DNA from: Microbacterium oryzae
GTDB taxonomy: Bacteria > Actinomycetota > Actinomycetes > Actinomycetales > Microbacteriaceae
Assembly (NCBI RefSeq): GCF_030406385.1
Contig: NZ_JAUEPM010000002.1
Location: forward strand, 62,001-126,000
Direction of reading: 5' to 3'
DNA length: 64,000 nt
Part shown: in pieces, positions 52,493 through 61,361 of the stretch
How positions within the stretch are numbered: the first letter of the stretch is position 1
Layout: every line of letters starts with the position of its first letter
Notes under the pieces: model-generated
Database searches by the model: none
The model's input: the letters and a program-made list of their open reading frames with translations, nothing else
What the model was told of the DNA's origin: nothing
Program-made: the position numbers and the translations under genes

Positions 52493-53917
52493 ATGACCGA
52501 CACCACCACCGTCCTGCCCCTCTACTTCCGCACCGCGACCGAGTTGCGCGACGCGATGCGCAGCGGCGACCTGACTGCTGTCGAGGTGATGACCGCCTTT
52601 CTCGACCGCATCGACGCCACCGACGACGCGGTCAACGTGATGGTTTACCGGCTCCCGCGTGAAGCGGCGCTCGCGCTCGCCACCGAGGCAGACCGCGCCC
52701 GCGCCGCTGGCGAGGAGCTCGGGCCCCTCCACGGCATGCCCATCGCGATCAAGGACCTCGTCGACGTCGCCGGCATGCCGACATCGCGCGGGTCGCGCGC
52801 GTTCGCAGGACGCGGGCCGATGCCCGAGGACGCCCCCCACGTCGCGAAGCTCCGCGCCGCCGGCGCGCTCATCATCGGCAAGACCAACTCGCCCGAGTTC
52901 GGAGTCGGCACGGTCACCTTCAACGATGTCTTCGGCGTGACGCGCAATCCTTTCGACACCACGCGTCACGCCGGGGGCTCGACGGGAGGCGTCGCCGCCG
53001 TCGCAGCCGGGATGCTGCCGTTCTGCGACGGCTCCGACTCCGGCGGCAGCCTCCGCTACCCGGCATCCTTCTGCAACGCGGTCGGGCTGCGCACCACCCC
53101 GGGTCTCGTCCCTGCCGTCGCTGGGGGTGGCTCGTGGTCGCCGCACTCGGTCAACGGCCCCGTGGCGCGCACGTGCCGCGACGCGGCCCTGCTGCTGTCG
53201 GGGATGACCGGTGCCGAGGCGTTCAGCCCGCTGTCGAGCGGACTGGGCGCGAGCAAGGAACTCGGCGCCGTGCGCACCGCCCCGCTGCGGCTCGCATGGA
53301 GCGTCGACCTCGGCGACCTGCCCATCTCTCCCGACGTGCGCTCCTCGTTCGCGCAGACTCGCGACGCCCTCGAGACCGGGGGAGTGGAGGTCGTCGACAT
53401 CGACGTGGACTTCGCCGGCGCCGACCGCGCATGGGAGGTCATCGAGCTCATCGGATGGTTCTCGCTCCTCGGCCGCGACCCGCTGGAGAACCCCGAGAAG
53501 TACCGCGACGACTTTGCACGCAATGTCGCCGAGGCGTCGGAGTTCTCGACGAGCGAGCTGATCGAGGCGGAGGCGCGGCGCTACGAGCTGTTCACCCGGT
53601 TCGTCGAACTGCTGACCGAGTTCGACGCGTTCGTGTGCCCCGGCGCTCCTGTCGTCGCGCCCCCGGCGGATTGGAAGTGGGTTCCGCGGATCGAAGACGA
53701 GACGTTCGACCGCTACTTCCTGTGGCAGCGCCTTGCGTGTCGCCTCACTGTCACAGAGCACCCCGTGCTCGCCATGCCCGCTGGATTCAGCGACGGCGGA
53801 TTGCCGATCGGCATCCAGGTGGTCGGACGCTACGGTGCCGACGTCGAGCTCCTTGCGATCGGTGAGCAGCTCGAGCTCATTCTCGGCGCCGCCGACGTCC
53901 ACCCGGATCTTGGATGA
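52493..53917 (+). CDS. Amidase-signature family amidohydrolase
   Basis: 474 residues with the complete Ser-Ser-Lys triad: K87 (IAIKDLVD), S163 (HAGGSTGG) and S186 (DGSDSGGSLRYPAS). Such enzymes cleave short amides, acylated amines (FAAH type) or Gln-tRNA analogues. GatA is unlikely because it lacks gatB/gatC neighbours and lies in a catabolic cluster. It follows the variant amidase by 39 bp and precedes a DeoR regulator. Confidence 0.88.
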   Translation: MTDTTTVLPLYFRTATELRDAMRSGDLTAVEVMTAFLDRIDATDDAVNVMVYRLPREAALALATEADRARAAGEELGPLHGMPIAIKDLVDVAGMPTSRGSRAFAGRGPMPEDAPHVAKLRAAGALIIGKTNSPEFGVGTVTFNDVFGVTRNPFDTTRHAGGSTGGVAAVAAGMLPFCDGSDSGGSLRYPASFCNAVGLRTTPGLVPAVAGGGSWSPHSVNGPVARTCRDAALLLSGMTGAEAFSPLSSGLGASKELGAVRTAPLRLAWSVDLGDLPISPDVRSSFAQTRDALETGGVEVVDIDVDFAGADRAWEVIELIGWFSLLGRDPLENPEKYRDDFARNVAEASEFSTSELIEAEARRYELFTRFVELLTEFDAFVCPGAPVVAPPADWKWVPRIEDETFDRYFLWQRLACRLTVTEHPVLAMPAGFSDGGLPIGIQVVGRYGADVELLAIGEQLELILGAADVHPDLG

Positions 53918-53995
53918 ACGGCGCGGTCCATCGGCGCTGAAAGGATTCACGGTGAGACGTCGCACTGACTGGCGACGGTCGGAGAGGACACGCAC

Positions 53996-54778
53996 GTGGG
54001 AGATAAGGCAAGACGCCAGCAGCGCATCATCGAATTGCTCGAAGAGGAAGGGCGCGCCGAGACCGCAGCGCTCGCCCTGCGTCTGGGCGTGACGGAGCTC
54101 ACCATCCGCCGCGACATCGACCAGCTCGACGAGCAGGGTGTCGTGCGGCGCGTGTACGGCGGAGCTGTTCTCAACTCTGGCAGCAGCTTCGAGCCGCCGT
54201 TCGCGATGCGGCTGAAGACCAATGTCGACGGGAAGAAGGCCATCGCCGCCGCCGCGGTGCGGCTCGTCCCGCGCGGTGCCAATATCAGCATCGACTTCGG
54301 CACGAAAGCCTACTACCTCGCGCTCGAGATGCGCCGCCGTCATGTCCAAGTCCTCGCGGCGCCCACTAGCGTGCAGGTGATCGAGGTTCTCGGCCAGGAT
54401 CCCGACATCCGCATCCTCGCTCCCAGTGGAACGGTCAAGTCGGGCGAACTGAGCTTGCGCGGCTCCTCGACCGAGCACTTCTTCCGCGAGCGGCGGTGGG
54501 ACCTGGCGTTCGTCGGCGTCGCCGGCATCAATGCCGACAAGAACCTGATGTCCGACTTCGACGAGGCGGACGCGCGGCTCAAAGCCACCATGATCGGCTC
54601 AGCCGACCGTGTCGTCGTCCTCGCCGAGGCCAAGCACCTTGGCGCCCTGTCGTTCGCGCCGGTCGCGCCGCTCGACCCGGTGACGACAGTCGTGACAGAT
54701 GCGCGCGGCGACAACGAGACCCTCGCCGCGCTCGAACAGCGCGGCATCGAAGTGATCAGAGCAGCGGAGACCTCATGA
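53996..54778 (+). CDS. DeoR-family transcriptional regulator
   Basis: 260 residues: an N-terminal winged helix (RQQRIIELLEEEGRAETAALALRLGVTELTIRRDIDQLDEQG, cited in part) and a C-terminal sensor domain like that of sugar-phosphate-sensing DeoR members (IGSADRVVVLAEAKHLG, FVGVAGINADKNLMS). A phosphorylated intermediate, such as the kinase product of this operon, would be a fitting inducer. GTG start. Its stop overlaps the ATG of the degraded hydrolase gene. Confidence 0.92.
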   Translation: MGDKARRQQRIIELLEEEGRAETAALALRLGVTELTIRRDIDQLDEQGVVRRVYGGAVLNSGSSFEPPFAMRLKTNVDGKKAIAAAAVRLVPRGANISIDFGTKAYYLALEMRRRHVQVLAAPTSVQVIEVLGQDPDIRILAPSGTVKSGELSLRGSSTEHFFRERRWDLAFVGVAGINADKNLMSDFDEADARLKATMIGSADRVVVLAEAKHLGALSFAPVAPLDPVTTVVTDARGDNETLAALEQRGIEVIRAAETS

Positions 54779-55385
54779 CGGCGACCATCGTCGGCACCAC
54801 GAACGTTGGCGCGTCGAACACGCCTTCGTCGGCATCGCGCTCTCGGGCCGCGAGGAGGTGTGGATCCACCTGCGCGGCCGCGAGGACGCCGTGCGCGAGG
54901 CCGCGCGAATCGGCGCGCTCGCCGACCCGGGGGCGGATCTGCCCCTCCGCGGCCTCGTCGTCGCGGTAAAGGACACCATCGACGTGGCGGACATGCCGAC
55001 CACGGGGGCTATCCTGGTGCGTCATTCGATCCGGATCAGGACGCCGCGGCCGTCGCCCGGCTGCGGGGTCAGCGCGATGATCATCGGCGACACGAGTCTC
55101 GACCAGTTCGCGACGGGCCTCGTCGGACGCGAAGCCCGTTCGGAGCCGTGCGTAGCGCGCACCATCCCGAACTCAACAGCGGTGGCTCCAGCTCGGGCTC
55201 GGCGGTCGCGGTCGCTCTCGGGTTCGTGGGCATTCCGCTCGGCACCGACACCGCGGGTTCGGGCCGTTTGCTCGCGGGGCTCTACGGGATCGTCGGAGTC
55301 AAGCCGACCCTCGGTGCCGTGACGCTCGATACGGGCGCGGTCGTCACCCGATTCGGGTGCTCGGCCCTCCCGCACCTCGTCAGAG
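54775..55385 (+). pseudogene. Decayed amidase/allophanate-hydrolase-like gene
   Basis: Segments in three different frames spell out parts of one amidase-signature protein: [18 protein letters not shown] and [17 protein letters not shown] (catalytic lysine), a [14 protein letters not shown] part, then [12 protein letters not shown], and later [18 protein letters not shown] and [23 protein letters not shown] (fragments cited). The [11 protein letters not shown] and GTDTAGSGR forms resemble allophanate hydrolase (AtzF) more than ordinary amidases. At least three frameshifts are needed and the 3' half is missing; the end abuts the convergent M28 gene. Confidence 0.8.
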
Positions 55386-56570
55386 GACGCCGGGAGGGTC
55401 GAAGCGCGCGGCGCGCGGCAGGCCGTCGACGAGGCTGCTTGCGAGTCCCACCGTCCACGCGATGTTCGCCGCAATGCCGTCGTTGGGCAGATCGTCGGGC
55501 TGGTGCAGGCGGTGCAGGTCGTTGAACGTCATGAACGCGCTGGGGACCCCGGCGCGATAGAACGAGGCGTCGTCTGTGCCGGTGGTCGGGGGGAAGCGTG
55601 AGACGACGCGCAACGCCCTGCCCACGCGGCGGCCATGGCTTTCGACCGCGAGGTGCAGCGCGGTGTTGAACGACTCCGGCGACGCGAACGCCTCGAGGAA
55701 GTCGCCGCGCCCGAGGCCGTCGATGTTGAGGACGAAGTCGAGGTCGTCGATGCGGTCGGCCGACCCCTCGGGAGCGGACCGCGCGACGTCCACGTAGAAC
55801 CGCGACCCGGCGAGGTGCCACTCCTCTGCCGTGAAGAACAGGACGCGCACGCTGCGCGCTGGTGGGGTCTCGCGCCAGGCGCGCAGCAGGTGCAGGAGGG
55901 CGATCGTGCCGCTGCCGTTGTCGTAGGCCCCGACGGTGTTGAAGAACGTGTCGTAGTGTCCGCACACGAGCACGCGCGCGTTGGACGCGCCCGGGACGTC
56001 GACGACGATGTTGTCCGCGACCGCCTCCTCGTCCGGTCCGGCGTTGCAGCGAACGTCGACTGCGGGCTCCTTGCCGTCGGCGATCCACTCCGTGAGCTGC
56101 TGCGCGTCGAGCCGCCCGATCGCCAGGTGCGGCACGGTGTGATCCGAGCCGGCGGGGAGCGGCTGCGGTGCGGCGGGTCCGCCGTCGCGACCGTGGAGGT
56201 AGGCGACGACCACGCCGGCGGGGTCGACGACGGCGAAGTGCTGCCACACCTGCGAGTCGCCCCAGATGCCCTGGGGCCCGAGTTCGACGACGTGACCCGC
56301 CACGGTTCCCTCCGCGCCTCCGCTGCTGAGCATGGGCCACGCTGGGAGTGCACGGCGCAGCGGCGAGGTGACCACGACGTCCGAGACGGTCCCCGGCTGC
56401 CAGCCGCTGAGCACGACGCGCTGCCGCACGGGGGCGTACCCCGCGGCGCTCGCCTGAGCGACGAGCCAGTCCGCAGCGGCATGAATCCCGGGGCCGCCGT
56501 GGAAGCGGGGGCCGAATGACACGAGCGTGGTGAGGTCCTCGAGCGCCTGCCCGGCGGTTCCGGCGGTCAT
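55380..56570 (-). CDS. M28-family aminopeptidase-like metallohydrolase
   Basis: 396-residue zinc hydrolase. Metal ligands of the M28 type are visible: H in [10 protein letters not shown] in [10 protein letters not shown] in [13 protein letters not shown] in LNIDGLG and H near LHRLHQPDD. It has no secretion signal, so it probably acts inside the cell on short peptides or acylated amino compounds. Its start overlaps the preceding gene of the operon by 4 bp (ATGA). The 3' end touches the decayed hydrolase, probably a recombination junction. Confidence 0.88.
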   Translation of the reverse strand: MTAGTAGQALEDLTTLVSFGPRFHGGPGIHAAADWLVAQASAAGYAPVRQRVVLSGWQPGTVSDVVVTSPLRRALPAWPMLSSGGAEGTVAGHVVELGPQGIWGDSQVWQHFAVVDPAGVVVAYLHGRDGGPAAPQPLPAGSDHTVPHLAIGRLDAQQLTEWIADGKEPAVDVRCNAGPDEEAVADNIVVDVPGASNARVLVCGHYDTFFNTVGAYDNGSGTIALLHLLRAWRETPPARSVRVLFFTAEEWHLAGSRFYVDVARSAPEGSADRIDDLDFVLNIDGLGRGDFLEAFASPESFNTALHLAVESHGRRVGRALRVVSRFPPTTGTDDASFYRAGVPSAFMTFNDLHRLHQPDDLPNDGIAANIAWTVGLASSLVDGLPRAARFDPPGVL

Positions 56571-57684
56571 CGGCGGTCTCCTTCGTCGAGAAGAGAGGGT
56601 TCCATGTGGACGAGCTGACGCACGATTTCGGCGATGTTCGCCGTCGGTCCGCGGAACCACCAGGTCGTGAAGCGGTCGGTGGTGGGCCGGCGGGATCCGT
56701 CGAAGCCGAGATCGGCCGGCGTGCCCGGCGCCTCCATCTCCGCGAACCCGCCGAGTCCGCCGTCGTCGTCGTAGATGTGCAGCGCATCGCCGCGGTGACC
56801 GGGGCGGTCGTCCGGCTCTTCGGCGTAGTCCAGCCCGGGATGCACGGGAGAGGAGCGGACGAGCAGTGTGGACATGTTGTCGGGGAGGGCGCGGAGATAG
56901 CCGAGGCGCCCCGTCACATGGGGCGCCGCGAAGCCGAGCTTGAAGCGGTCGGCGCCCGTCATCGTGACCGCGACGCCGCCGCGGGTGCGGCGAAGGAGTT
57001 CGCCCACCGGCTGGTAGTAGTCGGTGACGCGCATGCCGGGCGTGCCGGGGACGAGCGCGGTGCTACCGGCGTGGACTTGGAGGAGCACCCACGGCTCGAT
57101 GGGCGCCGGAGTGCCCGCCGCCCCATCGTGAACTCGGTCGCGTAACCGGCGTACTCGACCGACCGGGCTATCCCCCCGAGGTGGCGGAGCCGATCAGGTG
57201 CGGGGCGCACACGGATCTCGAGGTCGACGTTCGTGATTCCGCCGGAGAGGTGCGGTCGCACGCGCAGATGCCGGTGCATCGTCGGTTCGTCGGGCCCTCG
57301 CGACAACGTGTGCTCACCCGGGTCGAGGGCGGAGGGCATGTCGTAGGTATCCCAGTACCGATCACGATCCGGGATCATGTACTCGATCTCGGGCCCGATC
57401 CACACCCGGTCGCCGCCGAGGTTCCACTGCTCGTCGGCGTGGAGCGCGGCGAAAGCGTCGGCGTCGCCGAATGCGGACGGCAGCCACGACTCCGACACGC
57501 CCGCGCGAAAGAACGGCCCGTACACCCGCGCGCCGTACGACGAGACGACGACTGCGGCGTCCGCGCCTACGTCGAGGCGACGGAAGGGGATCGCGCGCTC
57601 CGAGAGGCGCGCCTCGACGGCGGCGAGGTCGGCGATCGGGGCGGCGTCTCGGGTTCCGGACATCGTGGTCGACGGCATGTTCAC
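56567..57684 (-). pseudogene. Frameshifted galactose-mutarotase-like protein
   Basis: Two overlapping frames together encode one protein of about 370 residues with a beta-rich fold resembling aldose 1-epimerases or DUF-type sugar-binding proteins (GPEIEYMIPDRDRYWD, HLRVRPHLSGGITNVDLEIR; then PGMRVTDYYQPVGEL, VTMTGADRFKLGFAAPH). The first frame runs from GTG 57684 to the tract at about 57,105-57,126 (a GGGGCGGCGGG run), where a one-base loss shifts it; the second ends at 56567. It may be a real mutation or a sequencing error at the G run. Neighbours overlap by 4 bp on each side, so the operon was built for an intact gene. Confidence 0.7.
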
Positions 57685-58319
57685 GCGGCGTCCTTCTCGT
57701 AGGCGGCATCGTGGAAGCGGTTTTCGGCTTCAAGGGCACCGAGGAACCAGGCGTCGAGCGTGGCGTCGTCCACCTCGCCGATGGGGAGGCGATCGACGAG
57801 CGAGCGCCAGAACTGCGCCTGCGCAGCGAACTCCACCGTCGCGTGCATGTCGATCCAGGCCTGCACCGCCTGCGGCCGCGGCCGCGGCCGGCGCGCCGCC
57901 GCGGCGCACCAGATCGCGTAGAGGGTCTCCGCCGCGGCGAAGCACACCGCGATGGCGGGCGCGCCGTGGGAGACGGCGAGTGCCGTGACATATGCCGTCA
58001 GCGGGTCCGTCGTGCGAGGGCCGGCGATCGGCGCGGCGACGCCGTCCTCGGCCAGACGTCGGAAGTAGTCGTGCTGGGGCCCCGCGAGGTCGGCGACGAT
58101 GTCATCGAGACGGCGCCGGACGGCGGGGTCGCGCTCCTCGTCCCGCGCCCGCTCCGCGAGACCGAGCGCGGTCGTGACGAACGTCGACTCGAGCTCGGCG
58201 TACCGCTGGAATTCGCCGGTCGTCACGCGGCCGCGTGTCATGGCGCGCAGCAGCGGATGCCGCGTTGCTGAGGCAAGGTCGTCCCTGCAGCGCACCATCA
58301 GATCGTCGGCCCTCGTCAT
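57681..58319 (-). CDS. TenA/thiaminase-II-fold protein
   Basis: 212-residue helical protein of the TenA/PqqC-like family: a DDLASATRHPLLRAMTRG start, FQRYAELESTFVTTALGL and a C-terminal TLDAWFLGALEAENRFHDAAY helix. Classical TenA salvages aminopyrimidine from degraded thiamin, but many members in other operons have unknown roles; the catalytic cysteine of TenA is not obvious. The start overlaps the stop of the amidotransferase-like gene (ATGA), and the stop overlaps the next GTG. Confidence 0.78.
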   Translation of the reverse strand: MTRADDLMVRCRDDLASATRHPLLRAMTRGRVTTGEFQRYAELESTFVTTALGLAERARDEERDPAVRRRLDDIVADLAGPQHDYFRRLAEDGVAAPIAGPRTTDPLTAYVTALAVSHGAPAIAVCFAAAETLYAIWCAAAARRPRPRPQAVQAWIDMHATVEFAAQAQFWRSLVDRLPIGEVDDATLDAWFLGALEAENRFHDAAYEKDAA

Positions 58320-59068
58320 GACCGCCCCGTGACCCAGCCGACGATGCCGTTGAACAGTGCGGTGTAGCCGCTCCACTCGTCGCAAAACGCGGGCGGGGCC
58401 CAGTGGGGCGAGCAGTCGCTGGTGAAGACGGCGGAGCGTCCCTCGCCGATCTCCCACACGGTCACGAGCGGGTCATCGCCCATCGTCGCGAGGGTCGTCG
58501 CACCTTCCTTGGTGATCGTGCGGTTGTAGCCGAGCAGCGCCGGCCAGGTCGCGCCGGCTGACCCCAGGGCGGGGTGCGTCGCGTCGAGCACGGTCGGGGC
58601 GACGCCCGCGGGGCGCTCGACGCGGTCGTCACCGACGAGCATCTCGACGGGCAGCACCGGCGCGAGATCGGTCTCGCGGTAGGCGGCGAGCGCCTGGAAG
58701 CCCGTGAAGGACAGGTAACCGCCGATCATGATGAGGCCTCCGCCGCGCGTCACCCAGGCCGCGAGCTCCTGGAGGCGGTCGCGGCCGGGGATCGATCGCT
58801 CGATGACATCGGGTGCGAGCTGCACCGAGTTGGCGCCGATGTCGGACAGGATGATCGCGTCGAAGGCGGCGAGCTGCTCGGGCGTCTCGGGGAAGTCCGA
58901 GGGGACGAGGTGGCCGGGCATGTGGACGACCTCGTGCCCTCCCGCTTCGAGCGCGGTGCGCAGCTGCGCGACGCCCTCGACGTACGAGTGCAGGGTGAAC
59001 GCGTCAACGCCTTTCGTGTGGGTGCTGGTGGTGAGCCAGCTCTCGCCGGCGATGAGGATGCGGGCCAT
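58316..59068 (-). CDS. Class I glutamine-amidotransferase-like protein (PF07090/DUF1355)
   Basis: 250 residues in the flavodoxin-like GATase1 fold: starts RILIAGESWLTTSTHTKGVD, includes IILSDIGANS and GLIMIGGYLSFTGF, and ends with TSDCSPHWAPPAFCDEW, the signature of the PF07090 family. No catalytic cysteine-histidine-glutamate triad is evident, so it may be structural or bind a sugar-like ligand (as in ThuA relatives). In an operon with a phosphotriesterase-like hydrolase. Confidence 0.85.
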   Translation of the reverse strand: MARILIAGESWLTTSTHTKGVDAFTLHSYVEGVAQLRTALEAGGHEVVHMPGHLVPSDFPETPEQLAAFDAIILSDIGANSVQLAPDVIERSIPGRDRLQELAAWVTRGGGLIMIGGYLSFTGFQALAAYRETDLAPVLPVEMLVGDDRVERPAGVAPTVLDATHPALGSAGATWPALLGYNRTITKEGATTLATMGDDPLVTVWEIGEGRSAVFTSDCSPHWAPPAFCDEWSGYTALFNGIVGWVTGRS

Positions 59069-59111
59069 GGTGGTCTCCTTCGGTGAGGGGGTTTGTGTCG
59101 GTGCCTGTGTG

Positions 59112-60155
59112 TCAGCGCCGGGTGGCGAGCGCGAAGAGGCGCTGCACGTTGGTGGTGTTCACGGCGCGAACGACGGTCTCGTCGATGCCGAGATCGATGA
59201 GACGGTCCAGGAAAACCGCGGGAATGTAGGCGAGGCCGTTGCCGCCGTTCTTGCGCAGCATCCCCTTGAGGAAGAGATCGTGGCTGAACAGGAGCCGATC
59301 TCCGAATCCGGCATCCGTCAGGCGCTTGATCGCCGCTGCGGTCTGGTGCGGCGCGGGCGAGGGGCCCTCGCCCGGAAGGGTGAAGCGGTACGGCATCCCG
59401 ATCATGTCGAATTCGAGCCACACGCCCCGATCGGCAAGCGACCGCTGGTAGGCGGGGTCGTCGCCCGAAGGGTCGACGTGGCAGAGGACGACGGCGCCCG
59501 GGTCGACCGACTCGTCGTCGAGGATGATATCGAGCGCCCGTTCGCCGTGCCGGACGAACCCGGGAAGGTGCACCCACATCGGAAGGCCGACCTCCCGCTG
59601 CAGGCGGCACGCGGCCCGCAGCGACCGCTCCTCGCGCTCGGTGAACGCGGGGGAGATGCCGATCTCGCCGATGGCGCCCGAGCGCGGCCCCTCCGCCTCG
59701 TCCGGGCGGCCGTAGTCGTCGAGCAGGACCGCGGTCATCGCGTCAATGTCGTCGCCGCGGGTGATCTCCGGGTGGAAGCGATCGAGGTACCACCCGCCGC
59801 CAGCGACGATGTTGACGCCGGTGCGCTGCGACAGGTCCGCGAGCCCGGCTCGGTCGCGCCCCAGCCCCTCGCTCGTGACCTCGATGACGGTGGACCCGCC
59901 GAGGGCGCGGAAGTGCTCGAGCTCGACCGCGACCGCGTGCGGGTCGTCGAGGATGCAGTTGTCGCGCGAGGCGTACGGCCGGTCGCGAAGGATCCAGGCG
60001 AGCTCGGGGGTCACCGGTGCGTCGAAGAGGTCGGGGAAGTCCGGGTCGGGGACGAGACCTCCGGCCTCGATGCTGTTGAGCAGGTGTTCATGCGGCAGCA
60101 CGAAGCCGAGTTCGCGCGATGGGATCGCGCCGGTCACGGTGACGACGTCCGTCAT
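59112..60155 (-). CDS. Phosphotriesterase/lactonase-like amidohydrolase
   Basis: 347-residue TIM-barrel metallohydrolase of the phosphotriesterase family. HxH at LPHEHLL, the bridging residue is Glu in GAIGEIGIS (Lys in true phosphotriesterase), later ligands H in VHLPGF, H in LCHVDPS and D in LFSHDLF. Glu-bridged members are often lactonases acting on sugar or acyl-homoserine lactones; ester or phosphotriester cleavage is also possible. GAGGAGACAA precedes the ATG at 60155. First gene of a five-gene operon, divergent from a LacI gene. Confidence 0.88.
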   Translation of the reverse strand: MTDVVTVTGAIPSRELGFVLPHEHLLNSIEAGGLVPDPDFPDLFDAPVTPELAWILRDRPYASRDNCILDDPHAVAVELEHFRALGGSTVIEVTSEGLGRDRAGLADLSQRTGVNIVAGGGWYLDRFHPEITRGDDIDAMTAVLLDDYGRPDEAEGPRSGAIGEIGISPAFTEREERSLRAACRLQREVGLPMWVHLPGFVRHGERALDIILDDESVDPGAVVLCHVDPSGDDPAYQRSLADRGVWLEFDMIGMPYRFTLPGEGPSPAPHQTAAAIKRLTDAGFGDRLLFSHDLFLKGMLRKNGGNGLAYIPAVFLDRLIDLGIDETVVRAVNTTNVQRLFALATRR

Positions 60156-60248
60156 TTGTCTCCTCGTGTGCGTCGGGATGGAGATGCTGGGACAGCGATT
60201 GCCCGATCGGTCTGCCCCTAAGAGTGAACAGTCCACGTTTCAGATCGG

Positions 60249-60258
60249 ACAGCGCTGT
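60249..60258. promoter_or_regulatory. Palindrome ACAGCGCTGT, putative LacI operator
   Basis: A perfect 10-bp palindrome with central CG in the region between the divergent phosphotriesterase and lacI-type genes. The AGCGCT core and central CG are typical of LacI/GalR operators; the encoded regulator is next door. Confidence 0.6.
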
Positions 60259-60269
60259 GTTTCCAACAC
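60257..60269. promoter_or_regulatory. Second inverted repeat GTGTT-TCC-AACAC
   Basis: 5-bp arms overlapping the first palindrome by two bases; could form a composite binding site for the LacI-type regulator or another factor. Confidence 0.4.
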
Positions 60270-60323
60270 GTGACAAGATTTGTTGATCGGGAAATGGATT
60301 GCCGAACTCGGGATTGCGCGTCC

Positions 60324-60329
60324 TACGCT
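60324..60329 (+). promoter_or_regulatory. -10 box of a leaderless promoter (LacI-type gene)
   Basis: TACGCT six bases before the GTG at 60336, which supports this start over an upstream in-frame codon. Confidence 0.5.
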
Positions 60330-60335
60330 GGGCGG

Positions 60336-61361
60336 GTGAACACCATCACCCTCGCCGATGTCGCCCGCGCGGCGGGCGTGTCACCCTCTACTGCGTCGCG
60401 GGTCCTTTCTGGATCGCGTCCGGTCGGCTCGGATGTCGCGGCGCGCGTGCATCGGGTCGCTGACGAGCTGGGCTACACCGGCAACGGCGTCGCCCGCGCG
60501 CTGCGCAAGCGCCGCACCGACTCGGTCGGTATGGTCGTGCCCAGCATCCTCAACCCGTTCTTCGCGGGCCTTGTCGACAGCATCGAGGCCGCGCTCCACG
60601 ACAGCGGGATGCAGCTGCTGCTGTGCGACGCGCGGCAGTCGCCTGACGTCGAGGCGGCGCACCTGCGCGCGCTCGTGGAGCGCAACGTCGACGGTATTGT
60701 CGTGAGCCCGTGCCATTCCACCGCCAGCATCGACGCCGTCGGTCGGGCGGCGGCCATCGTTCCGGTCGTGCAGCTCGACCGCTGGGTCGACGTGCAGGGG
60801 ACCGACTGGGTCGGGATGGACGACCACCGCGCGCTGCGCATGGTGCTCGAGCATCTCGTCGGCACGAGCGCGAGGAGCGTCGCCTTCCTCACCTCCGAGC
60901 TGACGAACTCGTCGACAGCCGATCGTGTACGCGGCTTCCGCGAGAACGCGGCGGCGCTGGGACTGACCGTCGTCCCCGACGGCGTCGTGCTGGGCGACTT
61001 TAGCGTCGAGAGCGGCCAGGCGGCGGCCGAGACGCTGCTCGCACGCGGCGACCGACCCGACGCCATCGTGTGCGCGGACGACCTCATCGCCATCGGCGTG
61101 CTGAGCGCGTGCCGAGCGAGGGGGATCGGGGTACCCCGGGATGTTCAGGTCACCGGCATCGACGACATCGACTTCGGCCGCTACGTCGTGCCGACGCTGA
61201 CCACGCTCGCTCAGCCGACCGTGCGGATGGCGGCGGAGGTGATGCGCCTCCTCGGCGAGCGGGTGTCGTTCGCGGTGAACGGGGCGGCGCCGCGGGACGC
61301 GACGCGGCTCGCGCTCAGCCCGCGGCTCGTCGTGCGAGAGAGCACGAGGGCGGTCTCGTGA
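60336..61361 (+). CDS. LacI-family transcriptional regulator
   Basis: 341 residues: N-terminal HTH ITLADVARAAGVSPSTASRV with hinge helix (GVARALRKRRTDS) followed by a periplasmic-binding-like sensor (GMVVPSILNPFFAGLVDSIEAAL, TGIDDIDFGRYVVPTLTTLAQP, cited in part). Likely a repressor of both divergent operons, relieved by a sugar or sugar-derived ligand. It overlaps the M20 gene downstream by 4 bp (GTGA). Confidence 0.95.
   Translation: MNTITLADVARAAGVSPSTASRVLSGSRPVGSDVAARVHRVADELGYTGNGVARALRKRRTDSVGMVVPSILNPFFAGLVDSIEAALHDSGMQLLLCDARQSPDVEAAHLRALVERNVDGIVVSPCHSTASIDAVGRAAAIVPVVQLDRWVDVQGTDWVGMDDHRALRMVLEHLVGTSARSVAFLTSELTNSSTADRVRGFRENAAALGLTVVPDGVVLGDFSVESGQAAAETLLARGDRPDAIVCADDLIAIGVLSACRARGIGVPRDVQVTGIDDIDFGRYVVPTLTTLAQPTVRMAAEVMRLLGERVSFAVNGAAPRDATRLALSPRLVVRESTRAVS

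Noticed and set aside
52493-53917. GatA subunit of the tRNA amidotransferase
   Set aside because: No gatB or gatC nearby, and the gene is in a catabolic cluster beside a second amidase.
51839-54478. 879-codon reverse frame opposite the amidases and DeoR gene
   Set aside because: Antisense to three genes with intact catalytic motifs; no family marks of its own.
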